Positions 48,568 to 57,121 of a DNA stretch of 64,000 bases are shown here, in pieces (the stretch's first letter is position 1; every line of letters begins with the position of its first letter). Origin of the DNA: Rhodocyclaceae bacterium UBA2346. GTDB lineage: Bacteria; Pseudomonadota; Gammaproteobacteria; Burkholderiales; Rhodocyclaceae. The DNA lies in the NCBI GenBank assembly GCA_002344625.1, contig DDUE01000005.1, positions 74,719 through 138,718 on the forward strand, given 5' to 3'. The translations under genes were made by a program, and so were the position numbers. The notes beneath the pieces are model-generated. The model made no database searches. It was not told where the DNA came from and saw nothing but the letters and a program-made list of their open reading frames with translations.

Positions 48568-49593
48568 TTATCGCAGAAAGGCATGCCGCGATTCGAGTGT
48601 GACGCCGGGATATGACAGGCGTCGGTGGCCTTCGCCGAGTCGATCGCCGAAGTGGCCGAGGATGCGTGCCGGTAGCCAGTCCAGGTTGCCGGGCGGGCTG
48701 CCGGTGAGAAAGCCCACATGGCCGCCGCCGGGCGGGCATTCGAAGCGCACCGCATCGGCCAGTTCGGTTGCCCGTGGCCAGGCGGTGGACGGCACGAAGG
48801 GGTCGTTTGCGGGGTTGAGTATCAGCGTCGGTACGCAAATCCCGGCCAGCCAGGGTTTGCTCGAAGCCTTTTGCCAGTAGTCGTCGGCTCCGGCGAAGCC
48901 GTGTACCGGCGCGGTGAACGCGTCGTCGAACGCATGCAGCGTCGTGGCACGGCGCGCGCGTTCGATGTCGAAACGGCCGGGATGGCGCAGGTGTTTGTAC
49001 TCGGCCTTGCGGACGAGGGTCTTCAGGAAGTGCCGTGTGTATAGCTTGTTGAAGCCGCGACTCAAGGCATGGCCGGCGATCGCCAGGTCGAGAGGGGCGC
49101 AGACCGAAACGGCGGCGTCGACGATCGTCGTGGCGGTATCCGCCCGCTCGCCCAGCCATTTCAGCAGCGCATTGCCACCGAGGGAAACGCCGGCCGCGAA
49201 CAGCGGGGCCGCGCCGGCTCGCCGCCGGAGGTGATGCAACATCCAGTCGATTTCGTCGCTGTCGCCCGAGTGATAGGCTCGCAGCAAGCGGTTCGGCTCA
49301 CCCGAGCAGCCCCTGAAATGCGGCACCACGCCGCGCCAGCCGGCGGCTTGGAGTGCACGCATCAAGCTGCGCGAATAGTGACTGCGACTCGATCCTTCGA
49401 GACCGTGGAACAGTACCACCAGCGGAGCGTCGTCCGGCCTGGTGGCCAGCCAGTCGAGATCCACGAAATCGCCGTCGGGGGTCTCGATGCGCTCGCGCCG
49501 GTATGGCGGCATCGCGCCTTTGCGCAACAGCGGCACGATCGTCTGCAAATGCCCTCCCGGCAGCCAGGGCGGCAGGGTCGCGGTTGTTGCCAT
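48568..49593 (-). CDS. YheT-family alpha/beta hydrolase
   Basis: 341 aa. The YheT family signature PWLPGGHLQTIVPLL opens the protein; VVLFHGLEGSSRSHYSRSL gives the oxyanion strand, FAAGVSLGGNALLKWLGE the nucleophile elbow (Ser in GVSLGG), NPANDPFVP the acid and GGGHVGF the catalytic His. Related enzymes are putative esterases; the physiological substrate is unknown. It lies 12 bp after an NTF2-like gene. Confidence 0.9.
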   Translation of the reverse strand: MATTATLPPWLPGGHLQTIVPLLRKGAMPPYRRERIETPDGDFVDLDWLATRPDDAPLVVLFHGLEGSSRSHYSRSLMRALQAAGWRGVVPHFRGCSGEPNRLLRAYHSGDSDEIDWMLHHLRRRAGAAPLFAAGVSLGGNALLKWLGERADTATTIVDAAVSVCAPLDLAIAGHALSRGFNKLYTRHFLKTLVRKAEYKHLRHPGRFDIERARRATTLHAFDDAFTAPVHGFAGADDYWQKASSKPWLAGICVPTLILNPANDPFVPSTAWPRATELADAVRFECPPGGGHVGFLTGSPPGNLDWLPARILGHFGDRLGEGHRRLSYPGVTLESRHAFLR

Positions 49594-49605
49594 GGCGCGC
49601 CGACC

Positions 49606-50037
49606 TCAGTGCACCGTGCGCGGATTGTTGTGGTTGGGGATCTCGGGAATTTCGGGGGTCGCGGAGGTGTGATGCAGCACCATCTTCCAGCCATACGCGC
49701 CGCGCATATAGACGTTGGTGGCCACGAGCGGTGGCTGCAGGTTCTGTTCGCCTTCGACCGAAACGTGTTCGAGCACGCTATGCACCGTCAGCAGCATGCT
49801 GGTGTTGGCCATCAACTGGGTCGTGCGCACGGCAAGGCGCACGCCGGCCGAGAACAGCTGTCGCCATGCTTCGCGGACGTTCGCCAGCCCGACGAGGCGG
49901 GCTCCGTCGGGGTGAATGCAGACGACCTCGTCGTCTTCCGACCACACGGCCATCATCGCCTCGAGGTCGGAGCGTGCCAAGGCCTCGTAAAAGGCGATCT
50001 CGGCATCGGTCGCCGAATTGAAGTTCTGCTTGCTCAC
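49606..50037 (-). CDS. NTF2-like (SnoaL-type) protein
   Basis: 143 aa from GTG 50037. DAEIAFYEALARSDLEAMMAVWSEDDEVVCIHPDG followed by REAWRQLF is the cone-shaped NTF2 fold often annotated as SnoaL-like or as a DUF4440 protein. Small-ligand binding or an isomerase-like reaction is possible; no catalytic residues can be assigned. Not secreted. Coupled by position to the YheT hydrolase downstream. The longer open frame upstream matches nothing. Confidence 0.82.
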   Translation of the reverse strand: MSKQNFNSATDAEIAFYEALARSDLEAMMAVWSEDDEVVCIHPDGARLVGLANVREAWRQLFSAGVRLAVRTTQLMANTSMLLTVHSVLEHVSVEGEQNLQPPLVATNVYMRGAYGWKMVLHHTSATPEIPEIPNHNNPRTVH

Positions 50038-50108
50038 GGTAGGTACCCGAACACGGCCGGATCCGAGCACGGAGGAGACGACCGGACACGAAAGGAAAAA
50101 GTGCGCAA

Positions 50109-50135
50109 CGGACTTCTGTGGCATGCCGAAGTCCG
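50109..50135. repeat. Hairpin between the zinc-finger and NTF2-like genes
   Basis: CGGACTTC at 50109-50116 and GAAGTCCG at 50128-50135 form an 8-bp stem with an 11-nt loop. On the minus strand a TTTTT run begins 8 nt after the stem, so this may be a weak terminator after the zinc-finger gene. Confidence 0.45.
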
Positions 50136-50180
50136 GAAGACGGGACCGCGCCGGTGGCGCGGAGCCGTCGGCTGCGCTGC

Positions 50181-50381
50181 TCAGTGATGACCCTTCGGAC
50201 GTTCGCCGGTCAGCACGTAGCGGGCGCTGCAGTAGGGGCAGATCACCTCGCCATGTTCGAGCACATCCAGGAAGACTCTTGGGTGCTGGGCCCACAGCGG
50301 TGCGCCGGGACGCGGGCAGGAGAGGGGCAGGTCCTTGGCTGTGATTGCCACGGTCAGCGATTTGTCGTTCGTTTCAGCCAT
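50181..50381 (-). CDS. Zinc-finger domain protein (CHCC type)
   Basis: 66 aa from ATG 50381. Pattern LSCPRPGAPLWAQHPRVFLDV then GEVICPYCSARYVL gives Cys, His, Cys, Cys ligands of the zf-CHCC family. That family includes the mitochondrial complex I subunit NDUFS6 and small bacterial proteins of unknown role. It sits 11 bp downstream of ilvE and is probably cotranscribed with it. Confidence 0.9.
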   Translation of the reverse strand: MAETNDKSLTVAITAKDLPLSCPRPGAPLWAQHPRVFLDVLEHGEVICPYCSARYVLTGERPKGHH

Positions 50382-50392
50382 GATGTATCCGC

Positions 50393-51313
50393 TCAGACGT
50401 AAGCCAGCCAATGTTCATATTCGGGTGCGCGCCCATTCACGATGTCGAAGAAGCGCGCCTGGATCTTTGCCGTGATCGGCCCACGCTTGCCGTCGCCGAT
50501 CACACGGCTGTCGAGCTCGCGAATCGGGGTGACCTCGGCGGCGGTGCCGGTGAAGAAGGCCTCGTCGGCAATATAGATGTCATCGCGCGTGAGTCGTTTC
50601 GACTGTACTTCGAGACCGAACTCGCGCGCAACATTGATCACCGAGTCGCGGGTGATGCCGGTGAGCGCCGAGGCGATCTCAGGTTCGTAGATCTTGCCGT
50701 CCTTGATCACGAACAGATTCTCGCCTGCGCCCTCGGCAACGAAGCCCTGGGTGTCGAGCAGCAGCGCCTCGTCGTAGCCTTCCTGGGTGACCTCGAGGTT
50801 GGCCAGGATCGAGTTCGCGTAGGTGCTGGCGACCTTGGCGCGCGGCATCGTGACGTTGACATGGTGCCGCGCGAACGAAGACGTCTTGACCCGGATGCCT
50901 TTCTCGAGGCCCTCTTCGCCCAGGTAGGCGCCCCACGGCCATGCCGCGATCGCGACATGCACGGTCGCACCACGGGTGGAGATTCCCATCTTCTCGGAGC
51001 CGTAGAACGCGATCGGGCGGAGGTAGCAGGATTCGAGCTTGTTGGCGCGCACCACCTCGAGCTGGGCCTGCATGAGCTCGTCCTTGGTGTAAGGAATCGT
51101 CATCATGTAGATCTTGCCCGAGTTGATCAGGCGCTGGGTGTGCTCCGCAAGACGAAAGATCGCCGTGCCCTTGACGGTGTTGTAGGCGCGCACACCTTCG
51201 AATACCGCCAGGCCATAGTGCAGGGAGTGGCTGAGAACATGGGTCGTGGCGTCACGCCAGGGTACGAGTTTGCCGTCGTACCATATGAACCCGTCGCGGT
51301 CGGACATGGACAT
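50393..51313 (-). CDS. ilvE: Branched-chain amino acid aminotransferase
   Basis: 306 aa from ATG 51313, with AGGAG 7 nt upstream. PLP fold type IV enzyme that transaminates Leu, Ile and Val. Seen: FIWYDGKLVPWRDAT, HYGLAVFEGVRAY, YLRPIAFYG, the PLP-Lys region AKVASTYANS and EGAGENLFVIKDG, then ALTGITRDSVI. Divergent from the lipoprotein gene at 51.5 kb. Confidence 0.97.
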   Translation of the reverse strand: MSMSDRDGFIWYDGKLVPWRDATTHVLSHSLHYGLAVFEGVRAYNTVKGTAIFRLAEHTQRLINSGKIYMMTIPYTKDELMQAQLEVVRANKLESCYLRPIAFYGSEKMGISTRGATVHVAIAAWPWGAYLGEEGLEKGIRVKTSSFARHHVNVTMPRAKVASTYANSILANLEVTQEGYDEALLLDTQGFVAEGAGENLFVIKDGKIYEPEIASALTGITRDSVINVAREFGLEVQSKRLTRDDIYIADEAFFTGTAAEVTPIRELDSRVIGDGKRGPITAKIQARFFDIVNGRAPEYEHWLAYV

Positions 51314-51485
51314 TGGGGGTCTCCTGCGGTGTGGAAAGTGGCGCGCTCCGAGGCGCGCGTCGAGTCCGAAATTCTAGCGCAAACTCCCCGCGTTCGTCGC
51401 GAGCTCACGATGGGCGGCCGGGCACCATCCGTGCTGCCGAGATCGGCCTGCCGGGCTGTCACAAGCCCTTCATCCGCAGTCCGTA

Positions 51486-51521
51486 TATTTCCCCGGCGCT
51501 GAATCTAAGATAGGGGAAATA
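51486..51521 (+). promoter_or_regulatory. Hairpin that would sequester the ribosome site of the next gene
   Basis: TATTTCCCC at 51486-51494 pairs over 9 bp with GGGGAAATA at 51513-51521; the loop is 18 nt. The right arm contains the only Shine-Dalgarno-like sequence (AGGGGA at 51512-51517) before the lipoprotein frame. If transcribed, the stem would hide it, as in RNA thermometers or other translational switches. Confidence 0.5.
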
Positions 51522-51546
51522 CATTTTTGAATCAAAGACTTTTGGG

Positions 51547-53391
51547 GTGGCGTCGGGCGTTCTGATCGCGGCCGCCCTGGCGGCCTGTGGCGCTAGCAGC
51601 AGCAAGGACGATGCGCCCGTTCCCACGCCCAAATCGATTTCGCTCGAATTCACAGGGCGCTGTTCGGCTAGCAGCTTCGCCAGCAGTGCGGCTGAAATCG
51701 TTGCTTACGGTGCCGGCTCCCGACGCAGCTTCGTCGTCAACGCCGAGGCCGGCCGGCTCGATGTGCTCGACCTGACCAACCCGGCCGCGCCGCGCTTGCT
51801 CCAGAGCCTCGATGCCGCCGTGATCGCCCCCGGTGCCGAGGTCAACAGCGTTGCCGTTCATGACGGTATCGTCGCGGTGGACATCGAGGCTGCGGTCAAG
51901 ACCGACCCGGGCTTCGTCGCCTTCTATCGCGCGCACAACCTGAACCTGATCGGCAGCGTCACCGTCGGCGCACTGCCGGACAACCTGATTTTCACTCCCG
52001 ACGGACGCAAGGTGCTGGTCGCCAACGAGGGCGAGCCGAGCGACGATTACCAGATCGACCCGGAAGGCTCGGTCAGCATCATCGACCTTTCCAACCTGAA
52101 CAACATCACCGTGCGCACTGCCGGCTTCAAGGCCTTCAACGACAAGGCCGACCCATTGCGCGCGGCCGGCATGCGCATATTCGGACCGAAGGCAACGGTG
52201 GCGCAGGATCTGGAGCCGGAGTATGTCGCCGTCTCCGCAGACGGTGGCACGGCCTGGGCGGCTTTGCAGGAGAACAACGCCCTCGCGAAAATCGATGTGG
52301 CCAATGCGACCGTGACCGCCATCCTCCCGCTCGGCTATAAGGATCACGGCGTGGCCAACAACCGCTTCGGCGCCGGCAATGGGCTGGATGCGAGCGACAC
52401 CGAAGGCGCAATCAACATCCGCACCTGGCCCGGAGTGGTCGGCATGTACCATCCGGACGCGATCCAGGCCTATACCGTCGGCGGCGAGACTTATCTGGTC
52501 ACCGCCAACGAGGGCGATGCGCGTGCCTGGGGCGAGGATGACGACGCCTACTGGAACGGCGATGCGAACCAGGGCTTCGTGGAGGAATTCCGCGTCAAGC
52601 ATCTGGTGCACCGCAGTGGTTTCGATCGTCGCGCGGGCGACGACCTGCCGCCGCAACTGCGTGCGCTGGCCGCCGGGGCCCTGCTCAATCCCGACGTATT
52701 CGGCTATTGCGGCGCGACGGCCGGCAATCCGGGTGACTGCCGTGAAGACAAGCTCCTCGGGCGCCTGACCGTGACCTGGACCCAGGGTTACCGCGCCGAC
52801 TCCGCGGGCCAGCCGGTGTTGTTCAACGCGCAGGGCGCCGAGGATCCGGCCGGCGACCGCCTCATGTACGACAAGCTGTATGCCTTCGGTGGCCGCTCGT
52901 TCGCGATCTGGAGCGCCGACGGCGATCTGGTCTACGACTCCGGCGATCTCATCGAACGCTTCATCGCCAGCGATGCCTGCCGCGCCGGCAGCGCGCGCAA
53001 CATTCCTTGCGCCCAGTTCTTCAACAGCAACCATGAAGAAGGTAGCACTTTCGACAACCGCAGCGACAACAAGGGGCCCGAACCGGAAGGCCTGGTCATC
53101 GGCCAGATCGGTGAAAAACACTTCCTGTTCCTCGGCCTGGAGCGCATGGGCGGCGTTCTTGTCTACGACATCAGCCTGCCTACCGCACCGGTCTTCGTCG
53201 ATTACATCAATACGCGCGAAGACTGGACCACGGCCGACCCGGGCAGCGTACTGTCTGCGGTCGGCGAGCTCGGCATCGAAGGTCTTGCCTTCGTCCCTGC
53301 CGCCGATTCTCCCAATGGCGAAGCGATGCTGATCACCGGCAACGAGGTCAGCGGCACCACCGCGATCTACACCATTCGCCAGACCTTCTGA
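51547..53391 (+). CDS. Choice-of-anchor I family lipoprotein
   Basis: 614 aa from GTG 51547; probably longer. The frame is open to a stop at 51511, and an ATT at 51523 would add eight residues including a Lys, with AGGGGA 5 nt before it; from the GTG the signal has no positive charge. Hydrophobic GVLIAAALAAC ends in a lipobox, so an outer-membrane or periplasmic lipoprotein is likely. The body is a beta-propeller-like chain with LPDNLIFTPDGRKVLVANEGEPS, VAVSADGGTAWAALQENNALAKID, and PEPEGLVIGQIGEKHFLFLGLERMGG, the marks of the choice-of-anchor I family, some members of which are annotated as alkaline phosphatase. No catalytic motif is certain. It stands alone, divergent from ilvE. Confidence 0.88.
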   Translation: MASGVLIAAALAACGASSSKDDAPVPTPKSISLEFTGRCSASSFASSAAEIVAYGAGSRRSFVVNAEAGRLDVLDLTNPAAPRLLQSLDAAVIAPGAEVNSVAVHDGIVAVDIEAAVKTDPGFVAFYRAHNLNLIGSVTVGALPDNLIFTPDGRKVLVANEGEPSDDYQIDPEGSVSIIDLSNLNNITVRTAGFKAFNDKADPLRAAGMRIFGPKATVAQDLEPEYVAVSADGGTAWAALQENNALAKIDVANATVTAILPLGYKDHGVANNRFGAGNGLDASDTEGAINIRTWPGVVGMYHPDAIQAYTVGGETYLVTANEGDARAWGEDDDAYWNGDANQGFVEEFRVKHLVHRSGFDRRAGDDLPPQLRALAAGALLNPDVFGYCGATAGNPGDCREDKLLGRLTVTWTQGYRADSAGQPVLFNAQGAEDPAGDRLMYDKLYAFGGRSFAIWSADGDLVYDSGDLIERFIASDACRAGSARNIPCAQFFNSNHEEGSTFDNRSDNKGPEPEGLVIGQIGEKHFLFLGLERMGGVLVYDISLPTAPVFVDYINTREDWTTADPGSVLSAVGELGIEGLAFVPAADSPNGEAMLITGNEVSGTTAIYTIRQTF

Positions 53392-53763
53392 GCCGCCTTG
53401 CCAAAGGGTAAAGCGGTATCGCTTCCGGTGCCGTGAATCCGCACAAGCATCAGGTCAGCCGGGGTGCCCGTGGGCACCCCGTGCGTGCCGAGCGGGATCG
53501 CTCCGACGCCGGCTGACTCATGCGCGGACCGGTCCGGCCGCTTCAATCTTCCGACCGCTCGTGCGGGCGCCGGTTGTGTCGGCGAACCCCTTGCCATGCG
53601 CTGACCTCGCGTATCCCGATCCTCGACGCTGATATCCGGCGGTCGCGAGCGTAAAATAGCGCGCGAAAGCCTTGGAGCATGCCTGAGCGGCCGACGACGC
53701 GCGCAATTCCGCGCCGGGTGGCCGCGATGGGTGGCGGGGCTGGAAGCATAGGGAGAGCAATGG
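53392..53763. other. 372-bp intergenic region with a branched inverted repeat
   Basis: No gene is supported on either strand. GTCAGCCGG (53454-53462) pairs with CCGGCTGAC (53509-53517). Inside, CGGGGTGCC (53460-53468) pairs with GGCACCCCG (53473-53481) around a 4-nt loop, and AGCG/CGCT (53491-53502) makes a small third stem. The outer stem shares its last 3 nt with the inner one, so they compete at the junction. A TAAAAT near 53652 could be a -10 for nudJ. The rest is plain GC-rich sequence. Confidence 0.5.
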
Positions 53764-54219
53764 ATGATGAGCAGGATCTGGCGGCCCAATGTCACCGTGG
53801 CGGCGGTACTTGAGCGGGATGGGCGTTTCATGCTGGTGGAAGAGGAGACCGAGGGCGGATTGCGCTTCAATCAACCTGCGGGCCATCTCGAGGCGAACGA
53901 GTCGTTGATCGATGCTGCGGTGCGCGAGACGCGCGAGGAGTCCGCGCATGGCTTCGAGCCCGGATACCTCGTCGGCGTCTATCTGTGGCCACGGCCGGAT
54001 GGAGCGCTCACCTATTTGCGCTTCGCATTCGGCGGGGCGGTCGGTGAGGAGATCCGGGGTGCGTGCCTTGACGATGACATCTTGAGGGTGGTGTGGATGA
54101 CGCCCGAGGAGATGCGGGCATGTTCGGCGCGCCATCGCAGCCCGCTGGTGATGCAGTGTGTCGATGACTGGCTGGCGGGCAGGCGGTATCCGCTCGACCT
54201 GTTGAGGCATTACGTGTGA
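53764..54219 (+). CDS. nudJ: Nudix hydrolase NudJ-like
   Basis: 151 aa. The Nudix box begins GHLEANESLIDAAVRETREES; the Gly near the end of the consensus (EExG) is Ala here, while the metal-binding REx2EE is intact. PNVTVAAVLERDGRFMLVEEE and LRFNQPAGHLE are typical of NudJ, which hydrolyses nucleoside tri- and diphosphates and thiamine pyrophosphate precursors. E. coli nudJ also lies next to mnmA. GGGAG lies about 9 nt before ATG 53764. Confidence 0.9.
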   Translation: MMSRIWRPNVTVAAVLERDGRFMLVEEETEGGLRFNQPAGHLEANESLIDAAVRETREESAHGFEPGYLVGVYLWPRPDGALTYLRFAFGGAVGEEIRGACLDDDILRVVWMTPEEMRACSARHRSPLVMQCVDDWLAGRRYPLDLLRHYV

Positions 54220-54905
54220 TGCACCGTCTGGTGGGTGTCTTGGTCGTGGTGGTGTGGGCGCGCGCCGCGTATGCGCTCGAATCCTTCGATTTGTGTTTCA
54301 ACTATGGCTGTTCGGAAACCGTCGCGGTGGTGTTCGGCGACGACGAACTGGAGAGGGTCGGGGCGCGTTTTGTCGGCGTGTCGGATGCGGCGGGCGAGCG
54401 CGAGGTGATGGCCCGGGCGGTTGCGGATCTCTATCGCATCGCGGGCGAGCAATCGCCGATCATGGCCGACCGCGGGGGCAATTATGCCGACGAGGGGGTC
54501 GAAGGGCGGATGGATTGCATCGACCATTCGACCAACACGACGGGATTTCTCGAGTTGATGGCGTCGAAGGGGTGGTTGCGGTATCACGTGGTGCGCGAAC
54601 CGTCCCGCAGGTCGCGTATCATCTTCCAGCATTTCTCGGCCCTCGTCGAAGAGCGCGACGAGGTTCAGCCTGACGTGCCGCAAGGCGTGCACGGGGGCGT
54701 CCCGGATCATGTCGCGATCATGCTGGCATTGTGCGATTGCCCGGAAGTGGTGCGGGATGCCGAGGTGGTGAAGGCCAGGCAGGTGATTCCGAAGACGGCG
54801 CCCGCGCAATTCGTGGTCGATACCTGGTTCGAGGATCATGCACGGCCGGCTGTGATCATGCCGCTGGCCGATTGGTTGAATGGAGAGGGGCCGGATGTCC
54901 AGTAG
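54219..54905 (+). CDS. Secreted protein of unknown function between nudJ and mnmA
   Basis: 228 aa from ATG 54219, overlapping the nudJ stop (TGATG). A signal peptide ([18 protein letters not shown]) is cut near residue 19. The mature part has Cys in LCFNYGCSE and [10 protein letters not shown] and a CDCPE near 170, so disulphides are likely. I do not recognise a fold or catalytic motif. Its 3' end overlaps the mnmA start by 11 bp, so it is translated between the two conserved genes in one transcript. Confidence 0.8.
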   Translation: MHRLVGVLVVVVWARAAYALESFDLCFNYGCSETVAVVFGDDELERVGARFVGVSDAAGEREVMARAVADLYRIAGEQSPIMADRGGNYADEGVEGRMDCIDHSTNTTGFLELMASKGWLRYHVVREPSRRSRIIFQHFSALVEERDEVQPDVPQGVHGGVPDHVAIMLALCDCPEVVRDAEVVKARQVIPKTAPAQFVVDTWFEDHARPAVIMPLADWLNGEGPDVQ

Positions 54906-56019
54906 TCAAGACCCGCAAGGGATGAAGGTGGTGGTCGGCATGTCCGGCGGGGTCGATTCTTCCGTGGCTGCGCTGTTACTCAAGCGCCAGGGATTCCAGG
55001 TCACCGGCCTGTTCATGAAGAACTGGGAGGATGACGATGACGACGCGTACTGTTCCACGCGCCAGGACCTCGTCGATGTCGCGTCGGTCTGTGACGTGAT
55101 CGGGATCGACCTCGAAGTGGTGAATTTCTCCAGCGAGTACAAGGACAAGGTGTTCGCCGACTTCCTGCATGAGTACGAGGCCGGCCGGACCCCGAATCCC
55201 GACATCCTGTGCAACTCCGAGATCAAGTTTCGCTGTTTTCTCGATCATGCGCTGAACCTCGGTGCCGATCGGATCGCGACGGGTCATTACGCGCGGGTGC
55301 GCGAGTGGTGCAATGACGGGCGCAGCGAGTATCAACTCCTCAAAGCCGAGGACGGCACCAAGGATCAGAGCTATTTCCTGTATCGGCTCAACCAGGCGCA
55401 GCTTGCGAAGACGCTGTTTCCGCTGGGGGGGTTGTACAAGCGCGAGGTCCGCCGGATCGCGGCCGACGCCGGCCTGCATGTCGCTGCCAAGAAGGATTCC
55501 ACCGGAATCTGTTTCATCGGCGAGCGGCCGTTCAGATCGTTCCTGATGCGCTATCTGCCGAGCAGATCCGGCGAGATTCGCGCCCTCGACGACAATCGCC
55601 TGTTGGGCGAGCACGATGGGTTGATGTACCACACGATCGGACAGCGCAAGGGCCTGCACATCGGGGGCATCAAGGGCAATCAGGACGAGGCGGGTGAGCA
55701 TGAGGCGTGGTACGTGGCGGCCAAGTCGATCGGCGACAACGTGCTCTACGCGGTGCAGGGGCATGATCATCCGGCGCTCTTGCGCGATCGCCTGACTGCC
55801 ACCGGACTCAGCTGGATCTCCGGTCGCGATCCCCACACCCACTGGGTATATACGGCCAAGCCGCGTTACCGCACGCCGGACATGCCTTGCGAGATCGATG
55901 CGATCGTCGCTGGACGGGCGGAGATCGCGTTCGCCGAGCCGCAATGGGCGTTGACGCCCGGTCAGAGCGTCGTGGTCTACGAGTCGACCGTTTGTCTGGG
56001 GGGCGGCATCATCGCCTGA
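54895..56019 (+). CDS. mnmA: tRNA-specific 2-thiouridylase MnmA
   Basis: 374 aa from ATG 54895, with GGAGAGGGG just upstream. Makes 2-thiouridine at the wobble position 34 of Lys, Glu and Gln tRNAs. PP-loop [19 protein letters not shown] at about 15-33, catalytic Cys in NPDILCN, second Cys in [10 protein letters not shown], and TGHYARV. The sulphur donor chain (IscS, Tus proteins) is not in view; the membrane rhodanese at 23.8 kb is unrelated in position. Confidence 0.97.
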   Translation: MSSSQDPQGMKVVVGMSGGVDSSVAALLLKRQGFQVTGLFMKNWEDDDDDAYCSTRQDLVDVASVCDVIGIDLEVVNFSSEYKDKVFADFLHEYEAGRTPNPDILCNSEIKFRCFLDHALNLGADRIATGHYARVREWCNDGRSEYQLLKAEDGTKDQSYFLYRLNQAQLAKTLFPLGGLYKREVRRIAADAGLHVAAKKDSTGICFIGERPFRSFLMRYLPSRSGEIRALDDNRLLGEHDGLMYHTIGQRKGLHIGGIKGNQDEAGEHEAWYVAAKSIGDNVLYAVQGHDHPALLRDRLTATGLSWISGRDPHTHWVYTAKPRYRTPDMPCEIDAIVAGRAEIAFAEPQWALTPGQSVVVYESTVCLGGGIIA

Positions 56020-56049
56020 TCATGTTGGCGATGCGCGCGCTGCCTGTGC

Positions 56050-56979
56050 TCAGAGCGGCGCCTTGTGCAACAGGGGCAGGGCGCGCTCCGAGTAGCGTTC
56101 ACAGTTGAGAATGAATTCACGCGTGCTCTTGGGCATCGTCACCCTGGCGCGGCTCATGTAGCTGATCAACTGTTCGCCCTGGACGAGCAACTGCTTGCCG
56201 TCCGACGCGAGCTGCATGAGTTCGGCCGACGGCGCGGCGGTCAGATGGGGCTTGAACGCCGAAAGGTGTTCGGCCGCGACGACGAAGTCCGCCCAGATAT
56301 CGAAGATTTTCGGGTCGGTGCGCAAGGTTTCGGTCTTGGCCTTGGCGGCCTCGCACAGGGCGTGGATGTCGCTTTCGACACCATGGAAAATGGGGCTGGG
56401 GGCAAAGGTGTTCACCATCACCGCTGCGATCTTGTCGATGTCGCGCAGCGTCTGGGCAATCTTGATGTAGCGGCTGTCGTAAAAGGCTTCGATCGGAATC
56501 GAGAAGGCGCGAAACGGTTCGCCCCACAATTCGTCGATGCCTTCGTCGCCGCTGCGATGCAATACCATCCGGCCCAGTTCCAGTGATTCCTGCAGGCACT
56601 GGCCGCATTCGCTCATCAGTGCGCCGTCCTCCGCCACCTCGACGCCTTCTTCCTGGAGATCGACCAGGCGGGTGAAGATGTCGGTCGCGCGGTTGAACAG
56701 GGCGCCCGCGAGCATTGCGCCCTTGACCCGCTTGCGCTCCGGGTCGGTCTCGGCTTGAAAGGCCTGGCGCGCTTCCTTGAGGCGTTTGCCGGGAATGTTG
56801 ATGCCATGCTCGACATGGTTGAAGAGCCGTCGCGTCAACGCCTCGATCAGTCTGCGCTTGGCCTTGAGCGAATCTTCGGGCGGATCGTAGGCCTTGATCC
56901 AGTAGCCGTCGTAATAGACCCGCTCGACGCCGGCGATGGTCTCGACCGTTCCGTTTGCAATTGAACTGCTCATGTTCAT
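56050..56979 (-). CDS. Helical soluble protein of unknown function
   Basis: 309 aa from ATG 56979 (MNMSSSIANG); ATG 56973 is equally likely, and neither has a clear ribosome site. Not recognised. The sequence is predicted mostly alpha-helical, acidic and rich in Ala, Leu, Glu, with no signal peptide or membrane segment. Conserved-looking parts: VYYDGYWIKAYDPPEDSLKAKRRLIEALTRR near the start, ALFNRATDIFTRLVDLQEEG, and a CGQC pair at about residues 145-150. It has 30 bp to the convergent mnmA and 142 bp to a DUF2062 gene on the same strand. Confidence 0.75.
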   Translation of the reverse strand: MNMSSSIANGTVETIAGVERVYYDGYWIKAYDPPEDSLKAKRRLIEALTRRLFNHVEHGINIPGKRLKEARQAFQAETDPERKRVKGAMLAGALFNRATDIFTRLVDLQEEGVEVAEDGALMSECGQCLQESLELGRMVLHRSGDEGIDELWGEPFRAFSIPIEAFYDSRYIKIAQTLRDIDKIAAVMVNTFAPSPIFHGVESDIHALCEAAKAKTETLRTDPKIFDIWADFVVAAEHLSAFKPHLTAAPSAELMQLASDGKQLLVQGEQLISYMSRARVTMPKSTREFILNCERYSERALPLLHKAPL

Positions 56980-57121
56980 GGGGAAAGCAATGGTTGTTCT
57001 TGTAAGAATAGTCCTCTTGTGCAGGGCAATATAGCCCAGCTTGCGACTTGCCGCTCGAAGCTTAATGCAAATTTCGATCGAAGCGGTTCGAATCGTCGAA
57101 CTTGGCGGTCGTCGGGCTGGA

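Noticed and set aside
51532..53121. 529-codon minus-strand frame opposite the lipoprotein gene
   Set aside because: Reverse-frame shadow; the plus-strand frame has a lipobox and clear family motifs.
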